Shown here piece after piece: positions 32,819 to 40,291 of a stretch of DNA of 64,000 nucleotides. The DNA comes from Brevibacillus brevis (GTDB taxonomy: Bacteria; Bacillota; Bacilli; Brevibacillales; Brevibacillaceae), in contig NZ_LR134338.1 in NCBI RefSeq assembly GCF_900637055.1, forward strand, positions 1,932,001-1,996,000, given 5' to 3'. A program made the translations under genes and the position numbers. The stretch's first letter is position 1, and each line of letters begins with the position of its first letter. The notes beneath the pieces were generated by a model. It was not told the DNA's origin and did not search any database. It saw only the letters and a list, made by a program, of their open reading frames with translations.

Positions 32819-32860
32819 TGTGAGGTACCGAACCAAAAAATCATGAACAGCGAAAAGTGG

Positions 32861-32888
32861 GAGCCATCCGGATCATCGGGTGGCTTTT
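32861..32888 (+). terminator. Hairpin after the HNH relic
   Basis: AGCCATCCG/CGGGTGGCT followed by TTTT. Confidence 0.6.
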
Positions 32889-33063
32889 ACATTCGCTGAA
32901 AATCATTCTGTAGAAAAGCTTCCGAAAGATCATAACTTAGTAAGCGAGGCATGATAAAGTTTTTGCTTTCAATGCAATTAATAAAAGAGTAATAATGTTG
33001 AAAATTTACAACTAGTAAAATATACTAAAATTGTAATCAATTGGATAAAAGGGAGAGAAAAAA

Positions 33064-33501
33064 ATGAAGAATACTTTAAGAAAACTATTGTCTTCTAGCA
33101 TGGTGTTGGCTGCGTTGACTATGAGTGCTCAATCTGCCTTTGCTAGTGATGGTTATGGCGATACCCAGAATGAGGCAGTTCTTATCAAAAAATACGGAAG
33201 CGCCTCCCAGACAATTTTCGATAGTAATGATGTAGATTGGTACAAATATGATAATCGAACTGGAGAGGGTATCTCCATCCTATTAGAATCTCCAATGAAT
33301 AAAAACTATGATTTTGATGTGATCTATATCTCGGCTAATGGAAGAGTGAAAAATACGTATTCACCAACCGATTCTGGACAAGGTGGTGCAGATGTTCTGG
33401 GCCTCCAGTTAGGTCTTGGTGATCAGGTATATATCAAGGTTTATGGACATAGCCCATCTGATTTTGGTATAGCAAGTCCGTATAAACTTACAATTAATTA
33501 A
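33064..33501 (+). CDS. Small secreted protein, pre-peptidase C-terminal (PPC)-like domain
   Basis: 145 residues. A classical signal peptide (KNTLRKLLSSSMVLAALTMSAQSAFA, cleavage after AFA near 27) is followed by a beta-rich domain: NEAVLIKKYGSASQTIFDSNDVDWYKYDN matches the DxDWY start of PPC-type domains, and the end (YIKVYGHSPSDFGIASPYKLTIN) matches the last strands (xYxLxI). Such domains usually follow secreted proteases; here it is alone. GGGAGAG precedes the ATG. AT-rich relative to core genes. Confidence 0.75.
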   Translation: MKNTLRKLLSSSMVLAALTMSAQSAFASDGYGDTQNEAVLIKKYGSASQTIFDSNDVDWYKYDNRTGEGISILLESPMNKNYDFDVIYISANGRVKNTYSPTDSGQGGADVLGLQLGLGDQVYIKVYGHSPSDFGIASPYKLTIN

Positions 33502-33557
33502 TAGAAAAAGCACCCATGGTCGTAACCCTGTCAAGTAGACTGCCTAAAAACCCATAG

Positions 33558-34392
33558 TTACGAGGCGATCGCTTTCCGATACTCAATCGGGGAACGGTTG
33601 CCTAGTTTTTTCTGAAAACGACTCTGATTATAAAATGCAATGTATATTTCAACAGATTGATTTAATTCCTCAAATGATTTTGCCGAGCATCGATACATCA
33701 TTTCTGTCTTTAGATGAGAAAAGAATGACTCGATACAGGCATTATCCAGGCAATTTCCCCGTCTCGAATGACTTCCTAGTACTCCGTACTCATACTCATC
33801 CAAACGTTTATTGTAGTGTCTGGAAGTGTATTGAAAACCTTGGTCCGAATGTAGGACGGAACCGTTCATCTCTCTTCCCTTCCAAAGACTATCTACGGTG
33901 CTCATCACGACTGACAAATCGTTTTGGGAAGAGACATGCCAAGCAACGATTTCGTTATTATACAGATCCTGCACAGCAGATAGATAAAAAAATCGTTCTC
34001 CGACTCGTAGATAGGTGATGTCGGTTACCAGCTTCTTTAGAGGTGCTTCTGCTTTAAACAGTCTTTCCAGACGATCCGGGTTTACAACTGATGCCTGTCT
34101 ACCGAAGAATCGCCTTTTTTTTACGAATTACTGAGAGAATACCTAATTCCTTCATCAATCGATAGACACGTTTATGATTGATTTGTAATCCTTCTTTGCG
34201 AAGGGCAACTGTCATTCGTAAGTAACCATAATAAGGATGCAAACGATGGATACTTAAGATATGTTCTTTTAGATTGACTTCCTTTTCGCTACGTTGAACA
34301 GCTGCCTCTCTGGACTTTCTCCATTTGTAATATCCCGCACAGGATACTTTTGCAAAACTGAGCAGCCATGATAATCGATATTTGGTTTGCAT
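33558..34392 (-). pseudogene. IS3 transposase orfB, frameshifted
   Basis: Two parts of one DDE transposase. 34392-34099 encodes the N-terminal helical part (MQTKYRLSWLLSFAKVSCAGYYKWRK, HPYYGYLRMTVALRKEGLQINHKRVYRLMKE). After an 8-A tract (34115-34122 on the minus strand) the frame breaks; removing one A restores RRFFGRQASVVNPDRLERLF and the catalytic core: VTDITYL (first D), LHSDQGFQYTS (second D), CLDNACIESFFSHLKTE (E). The second part continues to 33558. Catalytic residues are intact apart from the frameshift. Confidence 0.85.
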
Positions 34393-34395
34393 TTG

Positions 34396-34548
34396 TTAAT
34401 AATTGAGAACCTTGAACACCTGTCTTTTTTCTGGAATGCCTAATCTTCTGGCGACTTCTCTAGAAGATACTCCGGACTCGTAAAGACGTACGGCTTCCAA
34501 TTTTTCCTCTTCCGTATAAACTCTAAATGTTTGTCCTTTTTTAGCCAT
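34396..34548 (-). pseudogene. IS3 orfA, truncated
   Basis: 50 residues, MAKKGQTFRVYTEEEKLEAVRLYESG...VARRLGIPEKRQV, the helix-turn-helix start of an IS3 orfA. The usual product is about 100 residues with a leucine zipper; here it stops four bases before orfB, so roughly half is deleted. Confidence 0.75.
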
Positions 34549-34633
34549 AAAAAATCCCCTCTGGTCAATTGTGTCTTACCCAATTGTAACAGTGGGGTTT
34601 TAAACACAGTCAACCATGAGGGGATATTTTCAG

Positions 34634-34712
34634 AAATCAAGGTTTTTTCTTATGTCCTCGTCCATCAGACAACATAATCCCTCTACGTTGTCGCTTGGCA
34701 ACATTTTGACAA
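34634..34712 (-). repeat. Second copy of the tRNA-Val-adjacent integrase tail region
   Basis: About 75 bases similar to 30398-30476, just beyond tRNA-Val: both share AATCAAGG, TTTTTCTTAT, TCCTC, CCATC and CGCTTG-AACATTTT-ACA in the same order. In reverse it reads as a possible integrase end (VKMLPSDN...). It suggests two rounds of integration at this locus. The rest of 34616-34870 holds only a short frame remnant ending KSTPKEEGYE on the + strand. Confidence 0.5.
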
Positions 34713-34870
34713 CCTTTATGGTTTGAAGACTATGTCGTAATCAAAAAAGCGGTCGTTAATGAAGATGTAGAAAGAATGGCGAAGAGCACGCCAAAAGAAG
34801 AAGGTTATGAGTAAGAATATTGGACCAAGTGGCCTAGCCTATGTGGGCAGGTTTAGACTCCTAAACCGTT

Positions 34871-35668
34871 TTAGGGAATCGGCTTGGTTCCAATTACGAC
34901 GGTAGCATCCAACTCATCGGACCTTGTCACCCGTGTAATGAACCCGCAACGAGTGAATATATCGACTGTCTGAGGTGTCTGACGCTCGCTTGTCTCAACT
35001 AGTAAGTGTCCACCAGGAGCCAGCCAGAGTGGAGCTGTAGCCACTACTCGTCTCTGAACGTCAAGCCCATCCGTTCCCCCGTCGAGTGCTATTCTCGTCT
35101 CATGGATGCGAGCTTCAGGTGGAAGATATTCGATGGCTTTGGTGGGGACGTAGGGAGCATTGGCGACGATGACGTTAACGTGTCCCCTAAGTATTATAGG
35201 AAGAGGCTCAAATAAGTCTCCTTCGTAAACGCGACCGCCTGCGGTAGTAACATTGCGACGGGTGCATTGCACCGAGGCTGGATCGATGTCAGTAGAATAC
35301 AATTCAATCTGTTCCAAGTAAGCAAGAGCCGCACCCACTGCCCCTGAACCGCAACATAGGTCAAGCACTATCGACTTTTGACGGAGGAGGGCGGCAGCCT
35401 GTCTAACGAGAAATGCTGTACGTTGTCTGGGAACGAAAACTCCCTTATCCACAATAATCCGCAGTCCACAGAACTCAGCCCAGCCGATAATGTGTTCGAG
35501 AGGCATGCCAGTTGTTCGCAGTTCTACCATGTCCGAAAGTTCAGTCGTAGTCCCTGCCGAGGCGATGAGTAACCTGGCCTCATCTTCAGCGAAAACACAA
35601 CCAGCTTCCTGAAGTTTAGTGACGATATTAGAAAAAAATTGATCGCCATGAATCTCATAATCATTCAA
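34871..35668 (-). CDS. PrmC/HemK-like N5-glutamine methyltransferase (putative)
   Basis: 265 residues. SAM-binding motif LDLCCGSGAVGAALAYLEQ near residue 95, and VIVANAPYVPTKAI, where the family's catalytic NPPY reads NAPY. The N-terminal helical domain is short compared with PrmC (usually ~280-290 residues), and the next substrate segment is LPPEARIHETRIALDGGTDGLDV, very like PrmC (EPxxALxGGxDGLDxxR). The start is TTG 35668. It lies in the accessory region, so it may be a horizontally acquired paralogue that modifies some other target. Confidence 0.8.
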   Translation of the reverse strand: MNDYEIHGDQFFSNIVTKLQEAGCVFAEDEARLLIASAGTTTELSDMVELRTTGMPLEHIIGWAEFCGLRIIVDKGVFVPRQRTAFLVRQAAALLRQKSIVLDLCCGSGAVGAALAYLEQIELYSTDIDPASVQCTRRNVTTAGGRVYEGDLFEPLPIILRGHVNVIVANAPYVPTKAIEYLPPEARIHETRIALDGGTDGLDVQRRVVATAPLWLAPGGHLLVETSERQTPQTVDIFTRCGFITRVTRSDELDATVVIGTKPIP

Positions 35669-35758
35669 AGACTAAATTCCCTCACTTCAGAATTGATGTA
35701 ATTTTATGTATTTGATTTTATTCTATCTTAGGAGGCAACACAACAAAGGATTTGATAA

Positions 35759-36049
35759 ATGGAGGAAACAATAATCGGTTTGGAGGCGTTGGGCTACGAA
35801 GGCGGTAAATTTCCTCCAGATTACTACATCGTTGTTGATAGTGAGATTATCATGTTGCCGTATTTTTCAAGCAGGTCGGCAGGCATGGGCTTACTAATTG
35901 AAGCAGTTGGACAGAAGCAAGATATTTATTTGAAAGTAGAAGCCGATCCTCATGGTGGTTACGAGGCTGGTGCTTGGGACGAAAGAGAATGGATCAACGA
36001 ATCGATCTCCTCAAGTTTAGCAGAGCACGCTGTATGCCTTGCTTTCTGA
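35759..36049 (+). CDS. Hypothetical protein, 96 residues
   Basis: Not recognised. Starts MEETIIGLEALGYEGGKFPPDYY; acidic, soluble, no signal peptide. AAAGGA lies ten bases before the ATG. Divergent from the methyltransferase gene, and AT-rich like its surroundings. Confidence 0.55.
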   Translation: MEETIIGLEALGYEGGKFPPDYYIVVDSEIIMLPYFSSRSAGMGLLIEAVGQKQDIYLKVEADPHGGYEAGAWDEREWINESISSSLAEHAVCLAF

Positions 36050-36265
36050 AAGCTAAGCTTTTTTTGCATTGCCATCTCATACAACCGCTGGTAGGTTAAA
36101 CAGCTAAGCACTAGTAGCCCTCAGTTGAAATATTGACGTTTTAAAGTATAAGGAAAGGGGAGAACAAGATGAGTAGCAGGAACAAAAATGAAAGTATTAC
36201 GCCGAGTATTTTTAGAGTGGTATGAGGGAAAGGAATTTACTGAGAGATTAGAAGACAAGGAGAGG

Positions 36266-36297
36266 CACACGGGTTAAAGCAACCCTGTGTTTTTTTA
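36266..36297 (+). terminator. Intrinsic terminator
   Basis: ACACGGGTT/AACCCTGTGT around AAAGC, followed by seven T. Confidence 0.75.
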
Positions 36298-36400
36298 TTT
36301 GGGGCAATTGGAGCGAATTTTGGTGCGAAAACGTTAGATAAATGCTGTCGTATCAATGGTTTTGACTATATTGGGTTATCGGAGACCACCAAGTGATTCC

Positions 36401-36432
36401 TCTTGAAAGGGTGGTGGTCGCTAGTTCGAACC
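36401..36432 (+). repeat. Partial copy of tRNA-Val 3' half (attachment-site relic)
   Basis: TCTTGAAAGGGTGG and GGTCGCTAGTTCGAACC match bases 30326-30357 of tRNA-Val(GAC) with three mismatches, covering the anticodon loop to the T loop. The acceptor stem is not preserved. It fits one end of an integrated element whose other end is the intact tRNA. Confidence 0.7.
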
Positions 36433-36640
36433 TACCAGAATAAAAATAAGAAAACTCTTGAGAAATACTCATCGTGGGGTGGTAAGTGGGTAGGATTAAA
36501 GTGATTTTTTTTCAAAAATCATACTTCTGCGCCCAGTGGCGCTTGAACGCTCAAAATGTAAAAACTGGTAAATTCAAGCAGGAATCTGTCGTTTCTAGGA
36601 GAATATAACACTCAATAAGTAATTGAGGTGAAAAAGTTAA

Positions 36641-37297
36641 ATGCTGTTCGTCCTGTTTTCAACATTGGAATACCTCGCAATATTTGCTCTTATGACTACG
36701 CTATTTAGGTTTGGTTTTATGGTGCATATCAACCGGATTCTCTTTGTGAGCCTAGTATTAATGCTTTTCTCGTTTGGGCTGCGACAATTTACGCCGTATG
36801 GAGACTATGCAACCATAGCCCAAGTCGTCATAATTTTTGGGGCATTAATCCTGGTATGGAACGTGAATTGGGGACATGCTGCCTTAATGACCATGATAAC
36901 AGCAGGAATCTACTTGGGGATTCAGATGATGGAAGTGTTCTTCCTGACCGTCATAGGGACCCTAGAGACAATTGAATCGTTAGAGGATCGAACCATCAAC
37001 ACAGGGTTCATATTCCAAACAATCTCCGCATTACTTACCTTTGCATTATGCTATGGACTTAGGAAATGTAGACTGCAATTTACATTTGTCAGAGACGGAG
37101 CGCCTTTCTCTCTTTATCATAGAATCAACATGGTGATTTTGTCACTGATCATTGTAACAGGTGTATTGATAACAGTCTTGTTTAAATTAGCAAGTACATA
37201 TGGAATTGCTTCCTTAGTGTGGATTTTCTTTGGAATGGCAATCGGAATCACGATACTGGCATGGCTGGCTATAAAAAGGGATGGGGAATATGATTGA
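36641..37297 (+). CDS. Integral membrane protein of the agr-like locus (AgrC-like sensor region without kinase)
   Basis: 218 residues, six to seven membrane segments, ending in a short charged tail (KRDGEYD). There is no histidine-kinase domain. The size and topology resemble the N-terminal sensor half of AgrC-type receptors, and it overlaps agrB by a few codons, so it belongs to this operon. It might bind the peptide signal, assist export, or be something else; sequence motifs do not decide. Confidence 0.55.
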   Translation: MLFVLFSTLEYLAIFALMTTLFRFGFMVHINRILFVSLVLMLFSFGLRQFTPYGDYATIAQVVIIFGALILVWNVNWGHAALMTMITAGIYLGIQMMEVFFLTVIGTLETIESLEDRTINTGFIFQTISALLTFALCYGLRKCRLQFTFVRDGAPFSLYHRINMVILSLIIVTGVLITVLFKLASTYGIASLVWIFFGMAIGITILAWLAIKRDGEYD

Positions 37298-37826
37298 AAC
37301 TCTTGCTGAAAGAATAGCCATACAACTAAAGTCGATCAACCCACATGAAACAAAGTCAGTCCCTACCATGAAATTTGGGTTAATCCTTATCATCAACATG
37401 CTTCTCATCATTACGATTAGCCTTACCCTTTCACTCATGATAGGGACATTTCAAGGAACATTGATCACATTGGCCGGATTTTTAGTACTACGCCAATTTT
37501 CAGGAGGATTTCACTATTCATCGTCTGTCTACTGCACCATGACAAGTATTTCAGGAGCTGTATTCATCCCTCTCATTACCCTACCTAATGATTTTGTCAC
37601 CCCAATTATTATTATCACATTAATCCTAGTAGCACTTTTTGCACCGCAAGAAATGGAAATGCAATCACGACTATTCAAACAGAATCAGACTTTGCTCCTC
37701 AAGACCATCTCCATTATCATCGTCAGTACATTATTTTTCATAGAAAGCGAGACACTGGTTAAGACTTTCTTTGTGCAAGCACTGACGCTAATTCCACTGA
37801 AAGGAGGTGGAAAAGATGAAAAATAA
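37290..37826 (+). CDS. agrB: AgrB-like cyclic peptide-processing protease
   Basis: Membrane cysteine endopeptidase that trims and cyclises the AgrD pre-peptide, 178 residues with four to six membrane segments. The catalytic pair is in LRQFSGGFHYSSSVYC: His75 and Cys82, the seven-residue spacing of staphylococcal AgrB (His77/Cys84), within the conserved R-x-x-x-G-G-x-H context. I chose ATG 37290 (MIETLAERIA) with GGATGGGG before it; ATG 37281 is also in frame. The 3' end overlaps agrD by 11 bases. Confidence 0.88.
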   Translation: MIETLAERIAIQLKSINPHETKSVPTMKFGLILIINMLLIITISLTLSLMIGTFQGTLITLAGFLVLRQFSGGFHYSSSVYCTMTSISGAVFIPLITLPNDFVTPIIIITLILVALFAPQEMEMQSRLFKQNQTLLLKTISIIIVSTLFFIESETLVKTFFVQALTLIPLKGGGKDEK

Positions 37827-37950
37827 AGCGATGATGTTCGTAGCGAAATATGTTTCTGCAATTGCTTCATTTGTTGCGGTACTGGCAGTATCTACAGCAT
37901 CCTTTGGTTTCGTGGGGAAACCTGAAATTCCAGAAGAATTAAAGAAATAA
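37816..37950 (+). CDS. agrD: AgrD-like cyclic autoinducer pre-peptide, 44 residues
   Basis: Perfect AAGGAGGTGG lies five bases before ATG 37816. The peptide has a basic/hydrophobic amphipathic leader (MKNKAMMFVAKYVSAIASFV), a short core (STASFGFV) and an acidic tail GKPEIPEELKK that matches the AgrD tail (xxxExPxEL). Aligning the tail with staphylococcal AgrD puts the ring as S-F-G-F-V, with Ser where most have Cys, so the product would be a lactone rather than a thiolactone, as in some staphylococci. The ring limits are inferred. Confidence 0.82.
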   Translation: MKNKAMMFVAKYVSAIASFVAVLAVSTASFGFVGKPEIPEELKK

Positions 37951-38105
37951 GGAGCCATGAACGACACAGACAATTTCTCACGTCAAACGGGGAAAACTGG
38001 TTGTCCCATTGCGCTTTTGTAAATCCTCATTTTTTTAAACAGATCATCTCGTGTATGATTGTATTGTACTTATCGACGGCTTCTTTCAGATCGTTCTCAT
38101 TATCT

Positions 38106-38132
38106 CAACCCCTTGGTAGACAAGGGGTTTCT
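38106..38132 (+). terminator. Intrinsic terminator
   Basis: AACCCCTTG/CAAGGGGTT around GTAGA, followed by TCTTATTTTA. Confidence 0.75.
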
Positions 38133-38199
38133 TATTTTATTGCGCCTGGTTCATTGGCGTAAACAACGCTGTTTTTTGAATCGTGAATGAATCCAAGCA

Positions 38200-38246
38200 G
38201 GCTGTCTCTTAGACGGAAAATCGACTTTTGAGACAGCCGCTTATTG
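38200..38246 (+). terminator. Hairpin, terminator-like
   Basis: GGCTGTCTC/GAGACAGCC stem with 21-base loop and T-rich sequence after it. Confidence 0.55.
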
Positions 38247-38265
38247 TTTTTACAACGCTTAACGA

Positions 38266-38682
38266 TTAATGAAACTTGGAAAGAGCGAATTTAGCTGTAA
38301 AATTCATTTTTTTCATATAGGAAGAATTCGCACCTGCTTGAAATTGTACAGAAATATTTCCGTCTTTTTCTGCTTGGAATACGCGTCCGTAAGGTGAATT
38401 AGCTTGGTATGTACCAATTACTTGATTATCCGCATTAAAGACTGTATAAGAAATCGGGAATCCTGAATTGTTTACAAAAATCGTAAGCTCTTCTCCCTTT
38501 TTAAGCGGAAAGGATTCTTTTTGCGTCACTTCGTATGAACTCAGAGAATAGTATTTCGTAACTTCTTGAAGGTCTAAAGTCGTAGTTGCTGCGCTAGCTT
38601 TTGAGACTTCCAATCCTGGCAAATTTGCCCCCGAAAGTACTGCAATTCCTAATGCCCCTGCTAAAATGGCTTTTTTCATCAT
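38266..38682 (-). CDS. Secreted protein of unknown function, 138 residues
   Basis: Starts at 38682, seven bases after GGAGG. A signal peptide is clear (MMKKAILAGALGIAVLSGANLP... to KASA-A near residue 36). The mature part (TTTLDLQEVTKYYSLSSYEVTQKESFPLKKGEELTIFVNN) is beta-rich, ending in aromatic/basic strands. It resembles jelly-roll or CUB-like small secreted domains in pattern only; no family recognised. Transcribed away from the lipase relic. Confidence 0.65.
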   Translation of the reverse strand: MMKKAILAGALGIAVLSGANLPGLEVSKASAATTTLDLQEVTKYYSLSSYEVTQKESFPLKKGEELTIFVNNSGFPISYTVFNADNQVIGTYQANSPYGRVFQAEKDGNISVQFQAGANSSYMKKMNFTAKFALSKFH

Positions 38683-38698
38683 CGTAATGCCTCCTTTT

Positions 38699-39340
38699 TT
38701 ATTCATCCATAATGAAAGTAAATATTTGGAAATTATAACCATTATAATCTCGTTGAAAATGATTATCAATAAATATTTTTTTGCCTCTCACGGCGTGATA
38801 AACAGGGCATAAAAAAAGAGAGTGATCCAATTGAATCAACATCCCCGGACAAAACTCCTCATTCTCAGCGCACAACCTCTCTGTAAACCCAGGGTCCTCC
38901 TGCGCCAGAAACTTAAAATAACAAACAATTTCATGATTCCTTACAGCTAAACTATTCAACTGAAAACCCAACAAATACTCCCGATCCACATGGTAGTACA
39001 ATCCTTTCTACGTAAACGGAGGCGGATACTTTTGATCGGGGAATGTAGGAAAAAAGTCGTGAACATTTACAATGCGTAGACTATTTGCAACGACTTTATT
39101 GAAGCGTAAAGCGCAGTGGGGTTCACCAATACGCGGACTGCCATAGGTATAAACAATTGGTGCCTAAACTTCGTGTTTAAGCGCAATATTTAAGGCTGCC
39201 AGCACAGCCAGAGGGCCACCGTAGTTGTGTCCAGTAATAAACAGCTTTTTTGATGCTGAAAACTGATTTATTTTTCTGATGAAACGTTCCAGTGTTGATT
39301 GATAAAGACATGTGATTCTCTGCATCTGCAAAAGCCGGAA
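38699..39340 (-). pseudogene. Class 3 lipase, inactivated
   Basis: Reading the minus strand through, the frame gives YQSTLERFI, SASKKLFITGHNYGGPLAVLAALNIALKHE, then TAG (39166-39164), APIVYTYGSPRIGEPHCALRFN, RIVNVHDFFPTFPDQKYPPPFT, TAG (39010-39008), and the remaining 100 residues to 38699. This is the Lipase_3 fold. The nucleophile motif GHSLGG reads GHNYGG, so the catalytic Ser is lost, and two stops interrupt the frame. Sequence before YQSTL is further damaged by frameshift. Only the last 100 codons form an open frame (MYYHVDREYLLGFQL). Confidence 0.82.
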
Positions 39341-39462
39341 TGGTATATCGTAGTCGAAAACCTTTGGATGACTACATATCGGACAGGATGGAAGGTTGCA
39401 ATGACGAACTATATAGAGGTGTGGAAGAAAAAGGAAAGAGGGCGCGTACGCACGCTCCCCTT

Positions 39463-39996
39463 TTACAAAGGCTTTGAAAGGATTTCAATTCCCACATCAA
39501 TTGTTTTCTCTACTCCCATAAAGGTTAAAAATATTTTTGCCCTATTTTTGTGCTTATCCACTTTTTTGATGATGCCTTCCAGTCCTTTTAGGGGACCAGA
39601 TTCGACGATCACCTTTGAATTTTCCAGATAAACTTTTGAATAATCGACAACCTCACCGTTTCCCATGAGTTGGAGTATCGGGGTGATTTCTTTTTCGTCA
39701 ATGCTCGAATAATAAGTGCCCTCATCTTGCGAATAGTAACTACCGTTATTGACCAAACGCAAACTTCTAGGAATTTTTTTGATTTTATGGAACATTTCGT
39801 TAGTCATTTCAGTCTTAATCAGTACATATCCAGGAAAAATATTCTTCATGACATTATACACAATGCCTGACTTTTTCTCAGGAACCAATCTCTTCGGTAC
39901 AACGGACAATAATGATTGCTCATTAAAATAGAGTCTGAGGTATTTTTGAACGACTTCTTCTTTTCCGGATTCTACGAAGATAGCATACCATTTCAA
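39463..39996 (-). CDS. loaP: NusG-family antiterminator LoaP
   Basis: 177 residues from TTG 39996 (KWYAIFVESGKEEVVQKYL), with AAAGGA before it. The N-terminal NGN domain includes FPGYVLIKTEM, and the C-terminal KOW domain IVESGPLKGLEGIIKKVDKHKNRAKI. It is a specialised NusG paralogue, not the housekeeping one: size, YAxFVESGKE start and position next to a trans-AT PKS match LoaP, which promotes processive antitermination of difficidin and macrolactin operons in Bacillus velezensis. Divergent from the PKS operon, its likely target. Confidence 0.88.
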   Translation of the reverse strand: MKWYAIFVESGKEEVVQKYLRLYFNEQSLLSVVPKRLVPEKKSGIVYNVMKNIFPGYVLIKTEMTNEMFHKIKKIPRSLRLVNNGSYYSQDEGTYYSSIDEKEITPILQLMGNGEVVDYSKVYLENSKVIVESGPLKGLEGIIKKVDKHKNRAKIFLTFMGVEKTIDVGIEILSKPL

Positions 39997-40128
39997 GGTG
40001 GGTAATCCTTTCATTATGAAGTGTATTCGCAAGTATCTAGACCGCGCTAAGTTTCCCCAAAAAATAGGAATGATGTAGTAGATATCTTTTTAAAAAACTG
40101 TGGTAGTATACTAAATATATCCAATTCT

Positions 40129-40157
40129 TTCGTATTGTGCAATAAATGTGATATTAT
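40129..40157 (+). promoter_or_regulatory. Candidate promoter of the PKS operon
   Basis: TATTAT (40152-40157) preceded by TG at 40149-40150 forms an extended -10 element; TTCGTA 17 bases upstream is a weak -35. It would give a leader of about 125 bases. Confidence 0.4.
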
Positions 40158-40226
40158 GGTATTAATAGAAAAATATGGATATCAATCTAAGAAAGTTTCT
40201 TATCAAAAGGAAAATCCCTTAGGGAG

Positions 40227-40252
40227 TTTAATCGATGTTTCGGCACGTTAAA
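40227..40252 (+). promoter_or_regulatory. Leader RNA hairpin with UUCG loop, candidate LoaP recognition element
   Basis: TTTAA (bulged T) CG (bulged A) TGT, loop TTCG, GCA CG TTAAA: ten base pairs with two single-base bulges on the 5' side. It sits between the candidate promoter and the first gene of the operon. LoaP is reported to bind a hairpin in the 5' leader of its target operons; this is the best hairpin in this leader. Confidence 0.55.
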
Positions 40253-40291
40253 GGAACGTAGGGAGGACATACGGAGAAACAGTAGTGTGTA

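Larger units (their letters stand above)
33529..34615 (-). mobile_element. Degenerate IS3-family (IS150-group) insertion sequence
   Basis: About 1.1 kb with a truncated orfA and a frameshifted orfB on the minus strand. Possible ends: TGTCAAGTAGACTGCCTAAAA at the left and, in reverse, TGGTTGACTGTGTTTAAAA at the right, which are imperfect inverted repeats (share GT-GACTG and TAAAACCC). I found no convincing target duplication. Ends are approximate. Confidence 0.75.
36050..36640. other. Gene-poor island edge
   Basis: About 590 bases without a convincing gene. A 29-codon frame at 36188-36277 (MKVLRRVFLEWYEGKEFTERLED) is probably a remnant. A terminator and a partial tRNA-Val copy lie here (separate entries); the rightmost ~100 bases should hold the promoter of the agr-like locus. 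Confidence 0.5.
37951..38265. other. Intergenic region after the agr-like locus
   Basis: No convincing gene. A 21-codon frame (37957-38022, MNDTDNFSRQ) has GGAG only two bases before ATG. Two hairpin terminators lie further right (separate entries), so a short untranslated RNA could be made here. Confidence 0.45.

Noticed and set aside
32387..32836. 149-codon minus-strand frame
   Set aside because: Crosses two terminators and is antisense to the HNH relic; no ribosome binding site.
34099..34130. Programmed frameshift in the IS3 transposase
   Set aside because: The A tract lies within orfB, far from the orfA/orfB junction, so simple mutation is more likely.
37957..38022. 21-codon peptide directly after agrD
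   Set aside because: GGAG lies only two bases before the ATG, which is too close, and the peptide matches no signal-peptide pattern. It cannot be excluded.
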